This document shows positions 28,142 through 37,973 of a stretch of DNA of 64,000 bases, piece by piece. The DNA lies in NCBI RefSeq assembly GCF_014652815.1, contig NZ_BMZN01000001.1, positions 500,866 through 564,865 of the forward strand. The letters are read 5' to 3'. The stretch is from Alcaligenes pakistanensis (GTDB lineage: Bacteria > Pseudomonadota > Gammaproteobacteria > Burkholderiales > Burkholderiaceae_B). The position numbers and the translations under genes are program-made. The stretch's first letter is position 1. Each line of letters starts with the position of its first letter. The notes beneath the pieces are model-generated. The model made no database searches. It saw only the letters and a list, made by a program, of their open reading frames with translations, and was not told the origin of the DNA.

Positions 28142-28246
28142 AAAAAGTATATAGTTTATTCTTAAATTAAATGGATAATGGTTTTCCCTATAATTTATAC
28201 CCTTTAATATCAATATATTATCTACAAACGAAACAATATACTTTTT
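28142..28246. promoter_or_regulatory. Divergent promoter region with paired inverted repeats
   Basis: This AT-rich gap separates the importer operon from the V4R-GntR pair. An 11-bp sequence AAAAAGTATAT at 28142-28152 recurs as its exact inverse ATATACTTTTT at 28236-28246, one copy near each divergent start. A perfect TATAAT lies at 28189-28194 on the plus strand without a good -35, suggesting activator dependence of the V4R-gntR transcript. The repeats are candidate binding sites for the adjacent GntR protein. AT-richness raises the chance of coincidence. Confidence 0.45.
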
Positions 28247-28253
28247 ATTAAAA

Positions 28254-28763
28254 ATGACCGAATTTAAAGATAGATTGAGCTGGGATACGGCTCAGGGACA
28301 GATTCTGGATGAGGATCGGCGCTACTTGATGATGCGCGCCGATGTTCTGATGGGACTATTTCGCCGCCTTGATGACCCCACCCGAACTCAGGCGCTGGAC
28401 GCGCTGGGACAAGCCGTCATGGAACAGGGGGGCTTATCCGCCAAAGCCTATTGGGACGCCATCCATCACGACCCACAGGCCTTGCTGAACAGCATTGCCG
28501 ATATCTCCGCGCAGCTGGGCTGGGGAAGCTGGGACATCCAGCCGGGGGGAACCGGTGGTTTGCAGGTTCAGGTGAAAAACAGTCCCTTTGCCTGGGGTTT
28601 TGGCGAACACGATCAGCCCCTGTGCCGCCCTATCGTTGGTATGCTTACAGCCGTTGGCAAACTGATCTACGATCAGCACGTCCAGGTGCAGGAGATTCAC
28701 TGCTGCGCACAGGGCCGACCTGCCCACTGCCTGTTCACCGTCATGCCCAAAACCAATGAGTAA
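28254..28763 (+). CDS. Stand-alone V4R-domain sensor protein
   Basis: 169 residues with the V4R (4-vinyl reductase-like) small-molecule-binding domain in the second half. It contains CRPIVGMLTAVGKLIY and the C-terminal pattern EIHCCAQGRPAHCLFTV, with the Cys residues that bind zinc in this family. V4R domains sense aromatic compounds in XylR/DmpR-type activators and occur in tetrapyrrole enzymes. Here the domain stands alone, overlapping the GntR start by 8 bp, so it may present a ligand to or modulate that regulator. The upstream Shine-Dalgarno is weak. Confidence 0.75.
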   Translation: MTEFKDRLSWDTAQGQILDEDRRYLMMRADVLMGLFRRLDDPTRTQALDALGQAVMEQGGLSAKAYWDAIHHDPQALLNSIADISAQLGWGSWDIQPGGTGGLQVQVKNSPFAWGFGEHDQPLCRPIVGMLTAVGKLIYDQHVQVQEIHCCAQGRPAHCLFTVMPKTNE

Positions 28764-29436
28764 AACCCAGCCTGCCGCCCCTAAACTGAACATACGCCAG
28801 CAGGTCTATCGCCATTTACGCAGTCGCATGCGCAGTGGCGATATCAGCTATGACAACCGCTTGGTCGACCATGAAATTGCTGCCGAGCTGCAAGTCTCAC
28901 GCATGCCTGTGCGTGAAGCCCTGTTGCAACTGACCAACGAAGGATTGCTGGAAGGAACATCGCGCGGCTTTATGCTGCGGCGCTTCACGCCCGCCGACAT
29001 CGCCCAGATCTTCGAGATACGGATGTTGCTGGAGCCCGAAGCGGCCGCCGCCGCGTGTCTGCAGGCCAGCCTGGAAGGACTGGCCTTGATGAACAAGGCC
29101 GCCATTGCCGCCGAAAAGGCTCATGCCGCTCAAGATCCGATGCAGTACATGATTGCCAACGATGCGTTTCGGGAAGGCTGGATTTTGCTTTGCCCCAACC
29201 CGCACTTGAGCACCATGATTCTGCGCCTGAGCGACCATGTGGAAGCAGTACGTTTAGCTACTTTGCGCGATACGCGCTACCGGGAGCTGTCCATGCAGGC
29301 AACGCGCGGTATTTTGCAGTCTTTTCTGGATAAAGACCCGGAACAAGCGCGGGAGCATGTGCGCACGAATCTGCGCCATGCGTCCATGAGCTACTACGCC
29401 ACGCTGGATGAAATGCTGGAGCGTCAGGCCGGCTAG
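28756..29436 (+). CDS. GntR/FCD-family regulator of the importer-oxygenase operon
   Basis: 226 residues. The winged helix is at about 12-75 (SRMPVREALLQLTNEGLLE) and an FCD ligand domain follows (FEIRMLLEPEAAAAACLQA, later ANDAFREGWILL and the C-terminal helices). Its ATG sits inside the V4R stop region, so the two proteins are translated together. By position it should control the divergent seven-gene operon and itself. In the FCD domain, the usual His of the metal site in the F/H-x-x-I/L segment reads DAFREG, so ligand binding may be metal-free; this is tentative. Confidence 0.88.
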   Translation: MSKTQPAAPKLNIRQQVYRHLRSRMRSGDISYDNRLVDHEIAAELQVSRMPVREALLQLTNEGLLEGTSRGFMLRRFTPADIAQIFEIRMLLEPEAAAAACLQASLEGLALMNKAAIAAEKAHAAQDPMQYMIANDAFREGWILLCPNPHLSTMILRLSDHVEAVRLATLRDTRYRELSMQATRGILQSFLDKDPEQAREHVRTNLRHASMSYYATLDEMLERQAG

Positions 29437-29476
29437 GCAAACATTTCGCTAGCTATTTTTGCTCGCCCCCATCGCC

Positions 29477-30352
29477 TTAAGGCTGATCCTTCTGAGCAAC
29501 GCTTGCCGCAATCGCCTTACCGATCATGGCAATTGCTGTATTGCTATCTTCCATTGAAGCCTCGGTTTCTGTCACATAAACCGCTGCAATCAAAGGCGCG
29601 CGCTTGGGTGGCCAAATCACCGCCACCACTCCACGCGTACCAAAACCACCTGCACCTGTTCGATCTGCCATCGTCCAGTCTTCAGGTACCCCGGCTCGCA
29701 GCAAAGGCCCGCCCACCTTGTTATTGCGCAACCAGGCAATCAAACGTTCCCGAGCGTGCGGCTCCAGCGCATCACCCAAGACCAGGTTTTGCAAGGTTTG
29801 CACCATGGCTTGTGGTGTAGTGGTGTCGCGCGGATCGCCGGGCCTGGCTTCATTCAGTGTGGGTTCGTTACGATCCAGGCGAGTCACAGAATCGCCTACG
29901 GTGCGTACAAAAGAAGTGACGGCGGCAGGCCCGCCCAACATCTCCAGAACTCCATTGGCGGCGGTATTGTCACTATTGCGCATCGTAATAGCGCACAACT
30001 GAGCGGCCGGCACATACTCGCCAATCAGCTTTTCGGTGGTGGGGGCGTAGGACTGTATGGCCTCTTGTTGAACTAGCCATGCGGTTTTCATCGCCCCCTG
30101 CCCTCTGGCCAGCAAGGCCGCACAAATCAGCGCTTTGCTGGTGCTGGCCATGGGGAAACGTTCATCCGCACGGTATTGCCAACGCTGTCCGTCGGCCGTA
30201 TCCAGCACAGCCAGCCCGACACGGGCCTGCAGGCTGCTTTCAGCCTGTTGCGCAGCCTGAATCAAAAGATGGGGCTCAGCACCCAGCGTATTGAAAGGCA
30301 AACCAGCAAAAACAAGCGCCGCCCATAATTGTTTAAATTTCCACACTGCCAT
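29477..30352 (-). CDS. Class A beta-lactamase with Arg234 (RTG motif)
   Basis: Secreted serine beta-lactamase of 291 residues with a signal peptide ending near LGA. Motifs: S-T-S-K (Ser70/Lys73, Ambler numbering), SDN (130-132), the omega-loop ExxLN as EPTLN (Glu166), and RTG in place of KTG at 234-236 followed by Ala237-Gly238. Position 69 is Ala, so the Cys69-Cys238 bridge of class A carbapenemases is absent. Arg234 is known from CARB/PSE-type carbenicillinases, including the RTG subgroup. All catalytic residues are present. No mobile element flanks it, and no ampR-type regulator is adjacent. Confidence 0.92.
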   Translation of the reverse strand: MAVWKFKQLWAALVFAGLPFNTLGAEPHLLIQAAQQAESSLQARVGLAVLDTADGQRWQYRADERFPMASTSKALICAALLARGQGAMKTAWLVQQEAIQSYAPTTEKLIGEYVPAAQLCAITMRNSDNTAANGVLEMLGGPAAVTSFVRTVGDSVTRLDRNEPTLNEARPGDPRDTTTPQAMVQTLQNLVLGDALEPHARERLIAWLRNNKVGGPLLRAGVPEDWTMADRTGAGGFGTRGVVAVIWPPKRAPLIAAVYVTETEASMEDSNTAIAMIGKAIAASVAQKDQP

Positions 30353-30459
30353 CTACCTATCCTTTATGGAGGGTGAGGCCCGCTTCATCCCGGCTTGAAA
30401 ACCTACCTGATGCGGGTGCCAGCCAAATATAACGCTGCCCCGCCAAGACCCTCTGCCCA

Positions 30460-33400
30460 TCAAGGCTCAATCCGCGGCCGGCTCTCTTTCTTGGCTGTAC
30501 TGACGGCAGGCAGATCCATCTCTTTCAGCTGAGGATCATCGATGTTGCCTGTCACGGCGTAGGTGACCGACAAATGGCTGCGCATCGGAATTTGCATTAG
30601 CCACTGGGTAAGCAGAGCACCCACTCCCACCAAGGGATTGACCGTGAAATAAGCCGCAATCGCCGCCCCGCTCATATCCAGATTGGGCTGAACCACAGCC
30701 ACCAAATCCAGCGTCTCGTCCTTGATGTCGATCCATCCCTTCAGACTGATCGCCCCGGCTGGCCCGCGAATCTGATAATTATCCAGTTCCAGCTTGCCTT
30801 GAGCCAAATTCATGCGACCGGTCAGACTGTCAAAGGCAAAGCCTTCTTTGACCGCACCGAACAAATCCAGGTCCAGTCGGCTCAGGCGTGAAATAGATTG
30901 CAGGCTTAGTAATTCCAGTAATTTGGCCGAGCGCGATTTCAAGCTGATGAAACGCCCTTTCTTCAAATCCACATTGAACTGACCACTGATTTTCCGCTTG
31001 TCCAAAGTCCAGGGAAAATCGCTCCAGAACAAAGCCGCCTGCACCGTCCCGTCGCCATCTTTAATCGATTCAGTCAGCACACCACTGGTATCAACAAAGC
31101 GCCCCAGATTGTCGATATGGCTATTGGCAATCAACTCCAGCCCGCGCTGGGGACCACGCAAGGCTAAAGTGCCATAACCTTGCAGCTGCATCCCCTGGGC
31201 CTTCAGCACAAAGTTTTCCAGCTTCCATTGCTGACCTTTTCCAGCCGGTTTACCCTTGGCTTCCAACTGGCCAAAATGCATACCGTGAATCTGCAGGTCG
31301 TCCACTTTGAGCGAGATGGCTGGCACGTGCAGATCATCATCCATCGGTAGCTCGGCATCTGGCCAAGCCCAATCAGGGCGACGGTTATCAATATACAAAC
31401 GAGAGAAATTGGCACTGAACAATCCCGTAAAACGTCCATCCTGGTGCTGGGCTTGCAAGCGCCCTTCAGCCTGTGTCGCCTTCAGGCTCAGATAAAGCTT
31501 ACCGCTGGCATCTTCAGTACTGTCCAACTCCAACTGATCCAGCAACTGACCCCGAAAAAAAGCTTGATCCGCTTTCAGGCGCACACGCTCCAACAGGGGC
31601 AGCAAGGCTCGCCCGGTGGTCTTCATGGGGCTGCCGTCCAGATTCTGGGCAAACTCCTCCACCACCAATTCCCAAGCATCCAAATCAATCTGCCCATAGC
31701 GACTGTGCAGCTCCAAACCACGATTTGGCCAAGTCGTCAGCCCAGGAGTACCGACGCTGCCACTTTGAAAATAGCTGCCCTGACGAGAACCTTGCGCATG
31801 TTGCAGATTCAATAACAAGGTCTGTCGGTCTTCCAGACTGACCTGTAAACGATCCATTTTGGTAGCCAAATCACTACGCCAATCCGCCTTCAATTTGGCC
31901 GCACGTTCAGCAGGCTTGTGGAACGGCTCAGGTAGATTCAACTCCAGACCTGTCAGTTCAGATTCTGCCCCCAAGGAAAAAGAGCCCTTGGAATCCAGCT
32001 TCATCAGCACACTATAGGGTGTTTGCCCTTTTAAACGCTGTAGGCCTTTCAATTCCAGATACTGTTCCAGACCTTGGGCTGTCAGCACACCAGTCAGACG
32101 CAAGCCGGGTTTACCCGGTTCCAGCACACCACTGACTTGGGTATCGCCCCCCAAAATCTTGCCCGTTAAGTTCTGGGCGCTAACGCCTCTCTCGTTAAAG
32201 GCCAGTTCCCCCCTCAAGGCCGTAAAGGACGGGGCCTGAGGCATGTATTGAAACTCGCCATTACTCATCTGGATTTGTCCCTGAACCTGCGCATCCTCTG
32301 CATTATCCAAAGGGATCTGCAGCTTGATAGGGACGGTCCAATCACCCTGGACCCGGCTCTCAGACAGGAGACCATCCAGCAAGGCATCCAAGGGGGACTG
32401 GTGCACCAGGGCCAGATAGCTGGTGGCCGGCGCCTGAGACAGCCCTTCCAGCTTCAAGAAACTTTCTTTTTCCAAAGCGGTGATGTGAGTCTGGATATCA
32501 CGCAAGGCAATGTCTTGGTGCTTGGCAATAGGCATGCGTGCCTGCTGCGCCATAATATCCAGATTGTCATTGTGCATGCGGATACTGCCCTGCACTCCTT
32601 CCAAACGGGGCCATGCCAGACGCTTGAGTCGTGCGGGTTGGTAATCCACAATCCCGTTATCCAAAGCCCCCGCCACTTCAAAACTGCCATCATCCGGGCT
32701 CAGGCCATAAGGAAAAGTATCCAGACCACCCTCTACGCGAATCGTGCCATCGCGCACGGCTCCTTGCACCAGGCCTGCCTGCATCCATTCACGAGCCAAA
32801 GGGTTAACCGTCAAGGGCAGGTAGTTCACCAAGGCGGCCAGATTCAGGTATTTGAATTGACCCTGCCAATCCGCCACGCCAGCCTCGAAGTGAGCGTCTT
32901 CACGCCAACTGCCGCTTAATTGAGCATCCAGATCCGCATTGCGTAGTCCAAGCTGCATCTGTCCCACACTCAGTCGAGCCTGCTCATCACGGCCCACCAA
33001 ACCTTGCGCAGTTAACTGGTCTACGGCCAGATAATCGGCAAACAAATCCGGTAGTCGCAGACCAAAACCACTCATGCCCAAGGACCACCGCACATCAGCA
33101 CTGCGTTTGCCCTGCACCATTGCCTGCATCGCATCCAGCCCGCCATCCAGCTCCAGCGTCGCCTGTTCCACTTGCAGACGCTCACCACTTTCGGTCAGCA
33201 CACCCACATCGCGAACCTGTGCCGCCAGCTGCATGTGGATGGCTTGGTCTAGCTTGGGCTGACTGACTTGTGCACGCAGATCAATCCAGCCTTTATCGAA
33301 GGCGCTAGGTACATCCAGCCACGGCCGCAATGCAGGCGTATCAACACCCAGAGCCTGAACCTTCAGCTCCCAAGGTAGTTCGGTGACATCAACGCTGTCA

Positions 33401-34065
33401 GGCAAACGACGTTTGCCTTGCACGCGCAATTCCAATGCCAGCGACTCACCCAGATTGGCCGGCAAGGCCGTTGCCATCGTCAGTTCATGCCAGCCCTGTC
33501 TATATCCCATCTGCAGTTCGATAGCGGGCAGACTCAAGGCAGGCGCGCCACGCAACTCATCTTGCCATTGCAAGGAGGTGCCTTGAATCCGGATACCACG
33601 TTGTTGCAGCAACCATCGTGCCGGACCTTGCCAGGCTTGGGGTTCGGTATCCTGGCTGTCATCATCCAGATCCAGTACCTGCCCCATCACCCAGATTTTC
33701 CCTTGAGGGTCCCGCCGTACGGGAATCGTCAAACCCTGCACATCCAGCTGACGTAATTGCAGCGAACCACTGAACAGAGACTTCCAGCTGATATCGGCTT
33801 CCAGCTTGGGCAGCTGTAGCATGGGCTCCTGGCCCGGCTCGGCAAGCGACAGGTCCATCACGGAAATATGGGGATTCCAGCCCTGCCAGTCGCCTTTTAA
33901 TTCTTGTAGTTGGACGTGCAGACCCGTTTGCTCACTGATTTTCTGTGCCAGATAGGGACGCAGATTATCCAGTTGGGGAACGAGCAGATAACGCAGCCCG
34001 ACCAGGCTTAGCATCAGCGCAAAATAGAGCAGTAGCGCCAGTCGCACAAGCCCTCGAACTACCAT
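30460..34065 (-). CDS. yhdP: YhdP-family (AsmA-like) envelope protein
   Basis: 1201-residue protein with one N-terminal membrane anchor (LALLLYFALMLSLVGLRYLLV) and a very long periplasmic part of repeating beta-strand groups. The C-terminal AsmA/TIGR02099 region reads KGRFISLKSRSAKLLELLSLQSISRL. In enteric bacteria YhdP, with TamB and YdbH, supports phospholipid transport between membranes as a bridge-like protein. E. coli YhdP is slightly longer (about 1266). Divergent from glnE with only 100 bp between starts. Confidence 0.9.
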   Translation of the reverse strand: MVVRGLVRLALLLYFALMLSLVGLRYLLVPQLDNLRPYLAQKISEQTGLHVQLQELKGDWQGWNPHISVMDLSLAEPGQEPMLQLPKLEADISWKSLFSGSLQLRQLDVQGLTIPVRRDPQGKIWVMGQVLDLDDDSQDTEPQAWQGPARWLLQQRGIRIQGTSLQWQDELRGAPALSLPAIELQMGYRQGWHELTMATALPANLGESLALELRVQGKRRLPDSVDVTELPWELKVQALGVDTPALRPWLDVPSAFDKGWIDLRAQVSQPKLDQAIHMQLAAQVRDVGVLTESGERLQVEQATLELDGGLDAMQAMVQGKRSADVRWSLGMSGFGLRLPDLFADYLAVDQLTAQGLVGRDEQARLSVGQMQLGLRNADLDAQLSGSWREDAHFEAGVADWQGQFKYLNLAALVNYLPLTVNPLAREWMQAGLVQGAVRDGTIRVEGGLDTFPYGLSPDDGSFEVAGALDNGIVDYQPARLKRLAWPRLEGVQGSIRMHNDNLDIMAQQARMPIAKHQDIALRDIQTHITALEKESFLKLEGLSQAPATSYLALVHQSPLDALLDGLLSESRVQGDWTVPIKLQIPLDNAEDAQVQGQIQMSNGEFQYMPQAPSFTALRGELAFNERGVSAQNLTGKILGGDTQVSGVLEPGKPGLRLTGVLTAQGLEQYLELKGLQRLKGQTPYSVLMKLDSKGSFSLGAESELTGLELNLPEPFHKPAERAAKLKADWRSDLATKMDRLQVSLEDRQTLLLNLQHAQGSRQGSYFQSGSVGTPGLTTWPNRGLELHSRYGQIDLDAWELVVEEFAQNLDGSPMKTTGRALLPLLERVRLKADQAFFRGQLLDQLELDSTEDASGKLYLSLKATQAEGRLQAQHQDGRFTGLFSANFSRLYIDNRRPDWAWPDAELPMDDDLHVPAISLKVDDLQIHGMHFGQLEAKGKPAGKGQQWKLENFVLKAQGMQLQGYGTLALRGPQRGLELIANSHIDNLGRFVDTSGVLTESIKDGDGTVQAALFWSDFPWTLDKRKISGQFNVDLKKGRFISLKSRSAKLLELLSLQSISRLSRLDLDLFGAVKEGFAFDSLTGRMNLAQGKLELDNYQIRGPAGAISLKGWIDIKDETLDLVAVVQPNLDMSGAAIAAYFTVNPLVGVGALLTQWLMQIPMRSHLSVTYAVTGNIDDPQLKEMDLPAVSTAKKESRPRIEP

Positions 34066-34165
34066 GCAATCAATTCCCGAGTATAGTTAGATGCGGTCAT
34101 TTCCGGCATTGTCAGACAAGCAATGGCACTTGCCGTTCCCCCTTCTCCGAAAAGCCTCTTATCGT

Positions 34166-36919
34166 ATGAGCCCGTCCATTATATTGAAGCCCGTGATGCA
34201 ATGGTCTGGCCCCTTGCGTCGAAAAGTAAACGCTCAGCCACAATTTGGAACTTGGCTGGAGCAGCAGGCCACACACCCCGTCACCCCCACACTCATTACG
34301 CAATGGTATAGGACTTTACTGCCCGAGCCGGATAATGATCGTCTGGCACAAGTGCGTCAGGCGATGCGCCAGCTGCGCGAACGGGTGTTTCTGGTGCTGA
34401 TGATTCGAGATATCAATGGCCAGGCTCCGCTGGAAGAAGTCATGATTGCCATGAGCAGCCTGGCTGATCTGGCCGTGGCGCAGGCGTATGAAACCGTCGC
34501 CCGGCAATTGGCCGAGATACACGGCATGCCCATGAATTCCGGATCCGACCTGCCCCAAGAGATGATTATTTTGGGAATGGGTAAATTGGGCGGGTGCGAA
34601 TTAAACGTTTCCTCGGACATTGACCTGATCATGCTCTACGACGAGGACGGCGAAACCGATGGTCGCCGCCCCCTCAGCTATCACGAGTTTTACGGCAAAG
34701 TTACCCAGCGCATGATGCCCGTGCTGTCCGATACCGATGCTTTCGGGCAAGTGTTCCGTACCGATTTACGACTCCGTCCAGATGGCGATGCAGGCCCGCT
34801 GGCCTGGAGCATGCAAGCACTGGAAAACTATCTGGTCAATCAAGGTAGGGAATGGGAGCGCTATGCCTGGATCAAGGCTCGTCCCATCAAGGCCCAGGCT
34901 TTTGAAGGCAGCCGTAACGCCAGCGATGTGCACCACTTCGAGGCATTGCGCACTCCCTTTGTATACCGCAAGTATTTTGACTTCGATGCCCTGTCCGCCC
35001 TGCGCGGCCTGCGCGAGCGCATTCGGCAAGACTGGAACCGCCGAGCCCTGAACCGTAATGGCGTGGAGACCTGGCAAAACATCAAGCTGGGGGACGGCGG
35101 AATTCGAGAAATCGAGTTCGTGGTTCAACTGAATCAACTGATTCGTGGTGGACGACAGCCTTCTTTACAAACACCCAGCCTGCACAAAGCACTGCAAGGG
35201 CAATGCACAGCCGGCCTGCTAGACCAGGAAGTCTGTGACAAGCTGCTGGCGGCCTATACCTTCTTGCGGCGTGTCGAACACCGTCTGCAATATCGTGAAG
35301 ACGAACAAACTCATTTACTACCCCAAGACGATGAACTCCGCACTGAGCTAGCTGCGACCCTGGGCCTGAGTCTGGCTGACTTTGACGAGCAGCTCAGCCA
35401 GCACAGAAAGTTTGTCTCCCACACGTTCCGCAATGCATTCCGGCTGGCCGGCATGGGCGAAGAAGCGGCGGCTGAACCGCCCGCTGCAGCGGGCCCCACC
35501 CCCGAACCTCGCGCCGAGCAGGATCAGGCTTTGAAAGAGCGTATTGAACAACTGCGTCAGGCCCTGCTGAACAGCCATCGCCTGCGCAGCCTGCCCAATG
35601 CCAGCCTGGACCGCGTACAACGCTTGATTCCCTTGGCCGAAGATTACGCCTGCCGCTCCGCAAACCCGGAGATGACCGCCACCCGCCTGTTCAACCTGAT
35701 TGAGCTGATCGCCCAGCGCAGCGCTTATCTGGCCTTGCTAGCCGAATACCCGGAAACGCTGGCCCGTGTTGCTCGTATCGTCTCGGCCAGCCCTTGGGCA
35801 GCGCAATATCTGGCGCAATACCCGCTGTTGCTGGACAGCCTGATTGAATGGCATTCACTGATGGAGATCCCGGACTTTGCAGCTCTGTCTGAGCAAATGT
35901 GCCGCGACCTGGATGCCTGTTGCTTGCCCAATGGCCAAGCCGATGTCGAGCAGCAAATGAATATGATGCGTGACTGGCAACACCAGATCACGTTCCAGCT
36001 GTTGGCTCAGGATTTGGAAGGAGTGTTGACAGTTGAAGCCCTGGCCGACCAGCTCTCCGCACTGGCCGACATGATGCTGGCTGAGACGCTGGAGCGCACC
36101 TGGCCCCTGACCCGCCCCCGCACGCTGGGACCGGAGCACGACACCCCGCCTCGCTTTGCCGTTATTGCCTATGGCAAGCTGGGTGGCAAAGAGATTGGCT
36201 ACGCCTCGGACCTGGATCTGGTGTTTCTCTACGACGATCCCAGTCAGGACAATGTGGAGCGTTACATCAAGCTGGCCCGCCGCATGACCAGTTGGCTCTC
36301 CGCCATGACGTCCTCCGGCCGGCTCTACGATATTGACTTGCGCTTACGTCCCGATGGCGATGCCGGTTTGCTGGCTGTCAGTGTGGATGCATTCGAGCAG
36401 TACCAAACCCGCAGCGCCTGGTCTTGGGAGCATCAAGCCATTACCCGTGCCCGCTTTGTGACGGGCGATGCCCAAATTAAAGAACGCTTTGATGAAATCC
36501 GCCGCTCCATCTTGCTAATGGAACGTGATCGCCGCAAACTGCGCGCCGACATCCTGGACATGCGTGACAAGATCAGTGCGGGACACCCCAACCGCAGCGA
36601 GCTGTTTGATTTGAAGCACGACCGTGGCGGCATGGTGGATGTGGAGTTCATTACCCAATATCTGGTGCTGTGTCATAGCCGCGAGCATCCCAAGCTCCTG
36701 GAAAACCTGGGCAATATCGCCCTGCTGGGCATTGCTGCCCAAGCAGGCTTGATCAAGGTTGATCACGCCCAGGAAGTGGCTGACGCCTACCGCAGCCTGC
36801 GGCGTCGTCAGCACGCTCTGCGTCTGGAAGGCGCTGAAAAAGCCCGTGTACCGCAGACCGAGCTGACGCAAGAACGACAGGCCGTAACACGGCTCTGGGA
36901 CGAGGTGCTGGGGTATTAA
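34166..36919 (+). CDS. glnE: Bifunctional glutamine synthetase adenylyltransferase/adenylyl-removing enzyme
   Basis: Adds or removes AMP on glutamine synthetase in response to PII and glutamine. The two nucleotidyltransferase modules are clear: [18 protein letters not shown] (near residue 135) in the adenylyl-removing half, and [23 protein letters not shown] (near 675) in the transferase half, each with its DxD acids. A GlnD-like helical domain follows each ([31 protein letters not shown]). The start at 34166 gives 917 residues, slightly short at the N-terminus; the frame opens at 34091. Confidence 0.95.
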   Translation: MSPSIILKPVMQWSGPLRRKVNAQPQFGTWLEQQATHPVTPTLITQWYRTLLPEPDNDRLAQVRQAMRQLRERVFLVLMIRDINGQAPLEEVMIAMSSLADLAVAQAYETVARQLAEIHGMPMNSGSDLPQEMIILGMGKLGGCELNVSSDIDLIMLYDEDGETDGRRPLSYHEFYGKVTQRMMPVLSDTDAFGQVFRTDLRLRPDGDAGPLAWSMQALENYLVNQGREWERYAWIKARPIKAQAFEGSRNASDVHHFEALRTPFVYRKYFDFDALSALRGLRERIRQDWNRRALNRNGVETWQNIKLGDGGIREIEFVVQLNQLIRGGRQPSLQTPSLHKALQGQCTAGLLDQEVCDKLLAAYTFLRRVEHRLQYREDEQTHLLPQDDELRTELAATLGLSLADFDEQLSQHRKFVSHTFRNAFRLAGMGEEAAAEPPAAAGPTPEPRAEQDQALKERIEQLRQALLNSHRLRSLPNASLDRVQRLIPLAEDYACRSANPEMTATRLFNLIELIAQRSAYLALLAEYPETLARVARIVSASPWAAQYLAQYPLLLDSLIEWHSLMEIPDFAALSEQMCRDLDACCLPNGQADVEQQMNMMRDWQHQITFQLLAQDLEGVLTVEALADQLSALADMMLAETLERTWPLTRPRTLGPEHDTPPRFAVIAYGKLGGKEIGYASDLDLVFLYDDPSQDNVERYIKLARRMTSWLSAMTSSGRLYDIDLRLRPDGDAGLLAVSVDAFEQYQTRSAWSWEHQAITRARFVTGDAQIKERFDEIRRSILLMERDRRKLRADILDMRDKISAGHPNRSELFDLKHDRGGMVDVEFITQYLVLCHSREHPKLLENLGNIALLGIAAQAGLIKVDHAQEVADAYRSLRRRQHALRLEGAEKARVPQTELTQERQAVTRLWDEVLGY

Positions 36920-37021
36920 GGCAACAGATTGATTTCACTAAACTTTGCCAAGAATCTACAATAGCCGCATTGATTTACTGTGCGACCGACTCGGGACGCC
37001 TTTTTTCTCGGATTCAGATTC

Positions 37022-37720
37022 ATGTCCACTCAGCTCAATCGTCCAGTTTTAACCATGCCGGAAAAGCGCGAGAAATTGCTGCTGCACTCCTGCTGCGCCC
37101 CCTGTTCGGGCGAGGTTATGGAGGCTTTACACGCCTCGGGCATTGAATACACCGTTTTCTTCTATAACCCCAATATTCACCCCGCGCGCGAGTACGAACT
37201 GCGCAAGCAGGAAAACATCCGCTTTGCCGAAGAACACGGCATTGAATTTATCGATGTGGATTACGACGTTGATAACTGGTTTGAGCGCGTACGCGGCCTG
37301 GAACACGCCCCCGAACGTGGCGAGCGTTGCACGGTCTGCTTTGACATGCGCTTTGAGCGCACTGCGCTTTATGCCCATGAAAATGGCTACGACATTATTT
37401 CCAGCGTACTGGGGATCTCGCGCTGGAAAGACATGGACCAGATCAACGACTGCGGCGAACGCGCCGTGGGCCGTTACCCGGAAATGAAGTACTGGACCTA
37501 TAACTGGCGCAAAGGAGGCGGCTCGCAACGCATGCTGGAGATCAGCAAGCGCGAGAACTTCTACCAACAGGAGTACTGCGGCTGCGTGTACTCGTTGCGC
37601 GATACCAATCGCCACCGCCGCTCGCAGGGCCGTCCACGTGTCGAGATTGGCGTGAAGTTCTACGGCAAGGATGAGCTGGATCTGACGCCTCCTCCGGCTC
37701 CTGCACAAGAGAGTGCTTGA
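37022..37720 (+). CDS. queH: Epoxyqueuosine reductase QueH
   Basis: Last step of queuosine tRNA modification, reducing epoxyqueuosine to queuosine at the wobble base. The 232-residue product has the QueH (DUF208) cysteine pattern: HSCCAPCSG near residue 25, [10 protein letters not shown] near 100, and YCGCVYSL near 190. These Cys residues hold an Fe-S cluster and a second iron in characterised QueH. It is the non-homologous replacement for cobalamin-dependent QueG. The start at 37022 is preferred over 36980; no strong Shine-Dalgarno is seen. The PaaA-type or other nearby genes are unrelated. Confidence 0.9.
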   Translation: MSTQLNRPVLTMPEKREKLLLHSCCAPCSGEVMEALHASGIEYTVFFYNPNIHPAREYELRKQENIRFAEEHGIEFIDVDYDVDNWFERVRGLEHAPERGERCTVCFDMRFERTALYAHENGYDIISSVLGISRWKDMDQINDCGERAVGRYPEMKYWTYNWRKGGGSQRMLEISKRENFYQQEYCGCVYSLRDTNRHRRSQGRPRVEIGVKFYGKDELDLTPPPAPAQESA

Positions 37721-37794
37721 AAGCAGGAATAAGCTGGCGGCTGGATTGATTATTTCGCAGCAAGGCCCCCCACGCTGGACATAGCAATAGACAC

Positions 37795-37829
37795 AAAAAA
37801 ACCGCCTTGGAAATCCAAGGCGGTTTTTG
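37795..37829. terminator. Bidirectional terminator between queH and clpB
   Basis: 11-bp arms at 37801-37811 and 37814-37824 with A-rich and T-rich flanks. It is functional from both sides between convergent genes. The remaining 145 bp to clpB hold only an 8-bp dyad (37903-37910/37926-37933). Confidence 0.88.
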
Positions 37830-37973
37830 ATTACAGCACTTTGACTACGGCGTGCTGCCCTACAGTCTGTTTCGCTACCACAACGTCATCGACTGTTTGG
37901 AAAATAGCTCTATCGATACACGAAGGAGCTATTCAAACCATCCGGCAGCACAGCCGCAATCAGTCCCTGCTCA

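Noticed and set aside
37903-37933. 8-bp inverted repeat downstream of clpB as a regulatory site
   Set aside because: Short arms and a 15-nt spacer with no flanking signal; could easily arise by chance.
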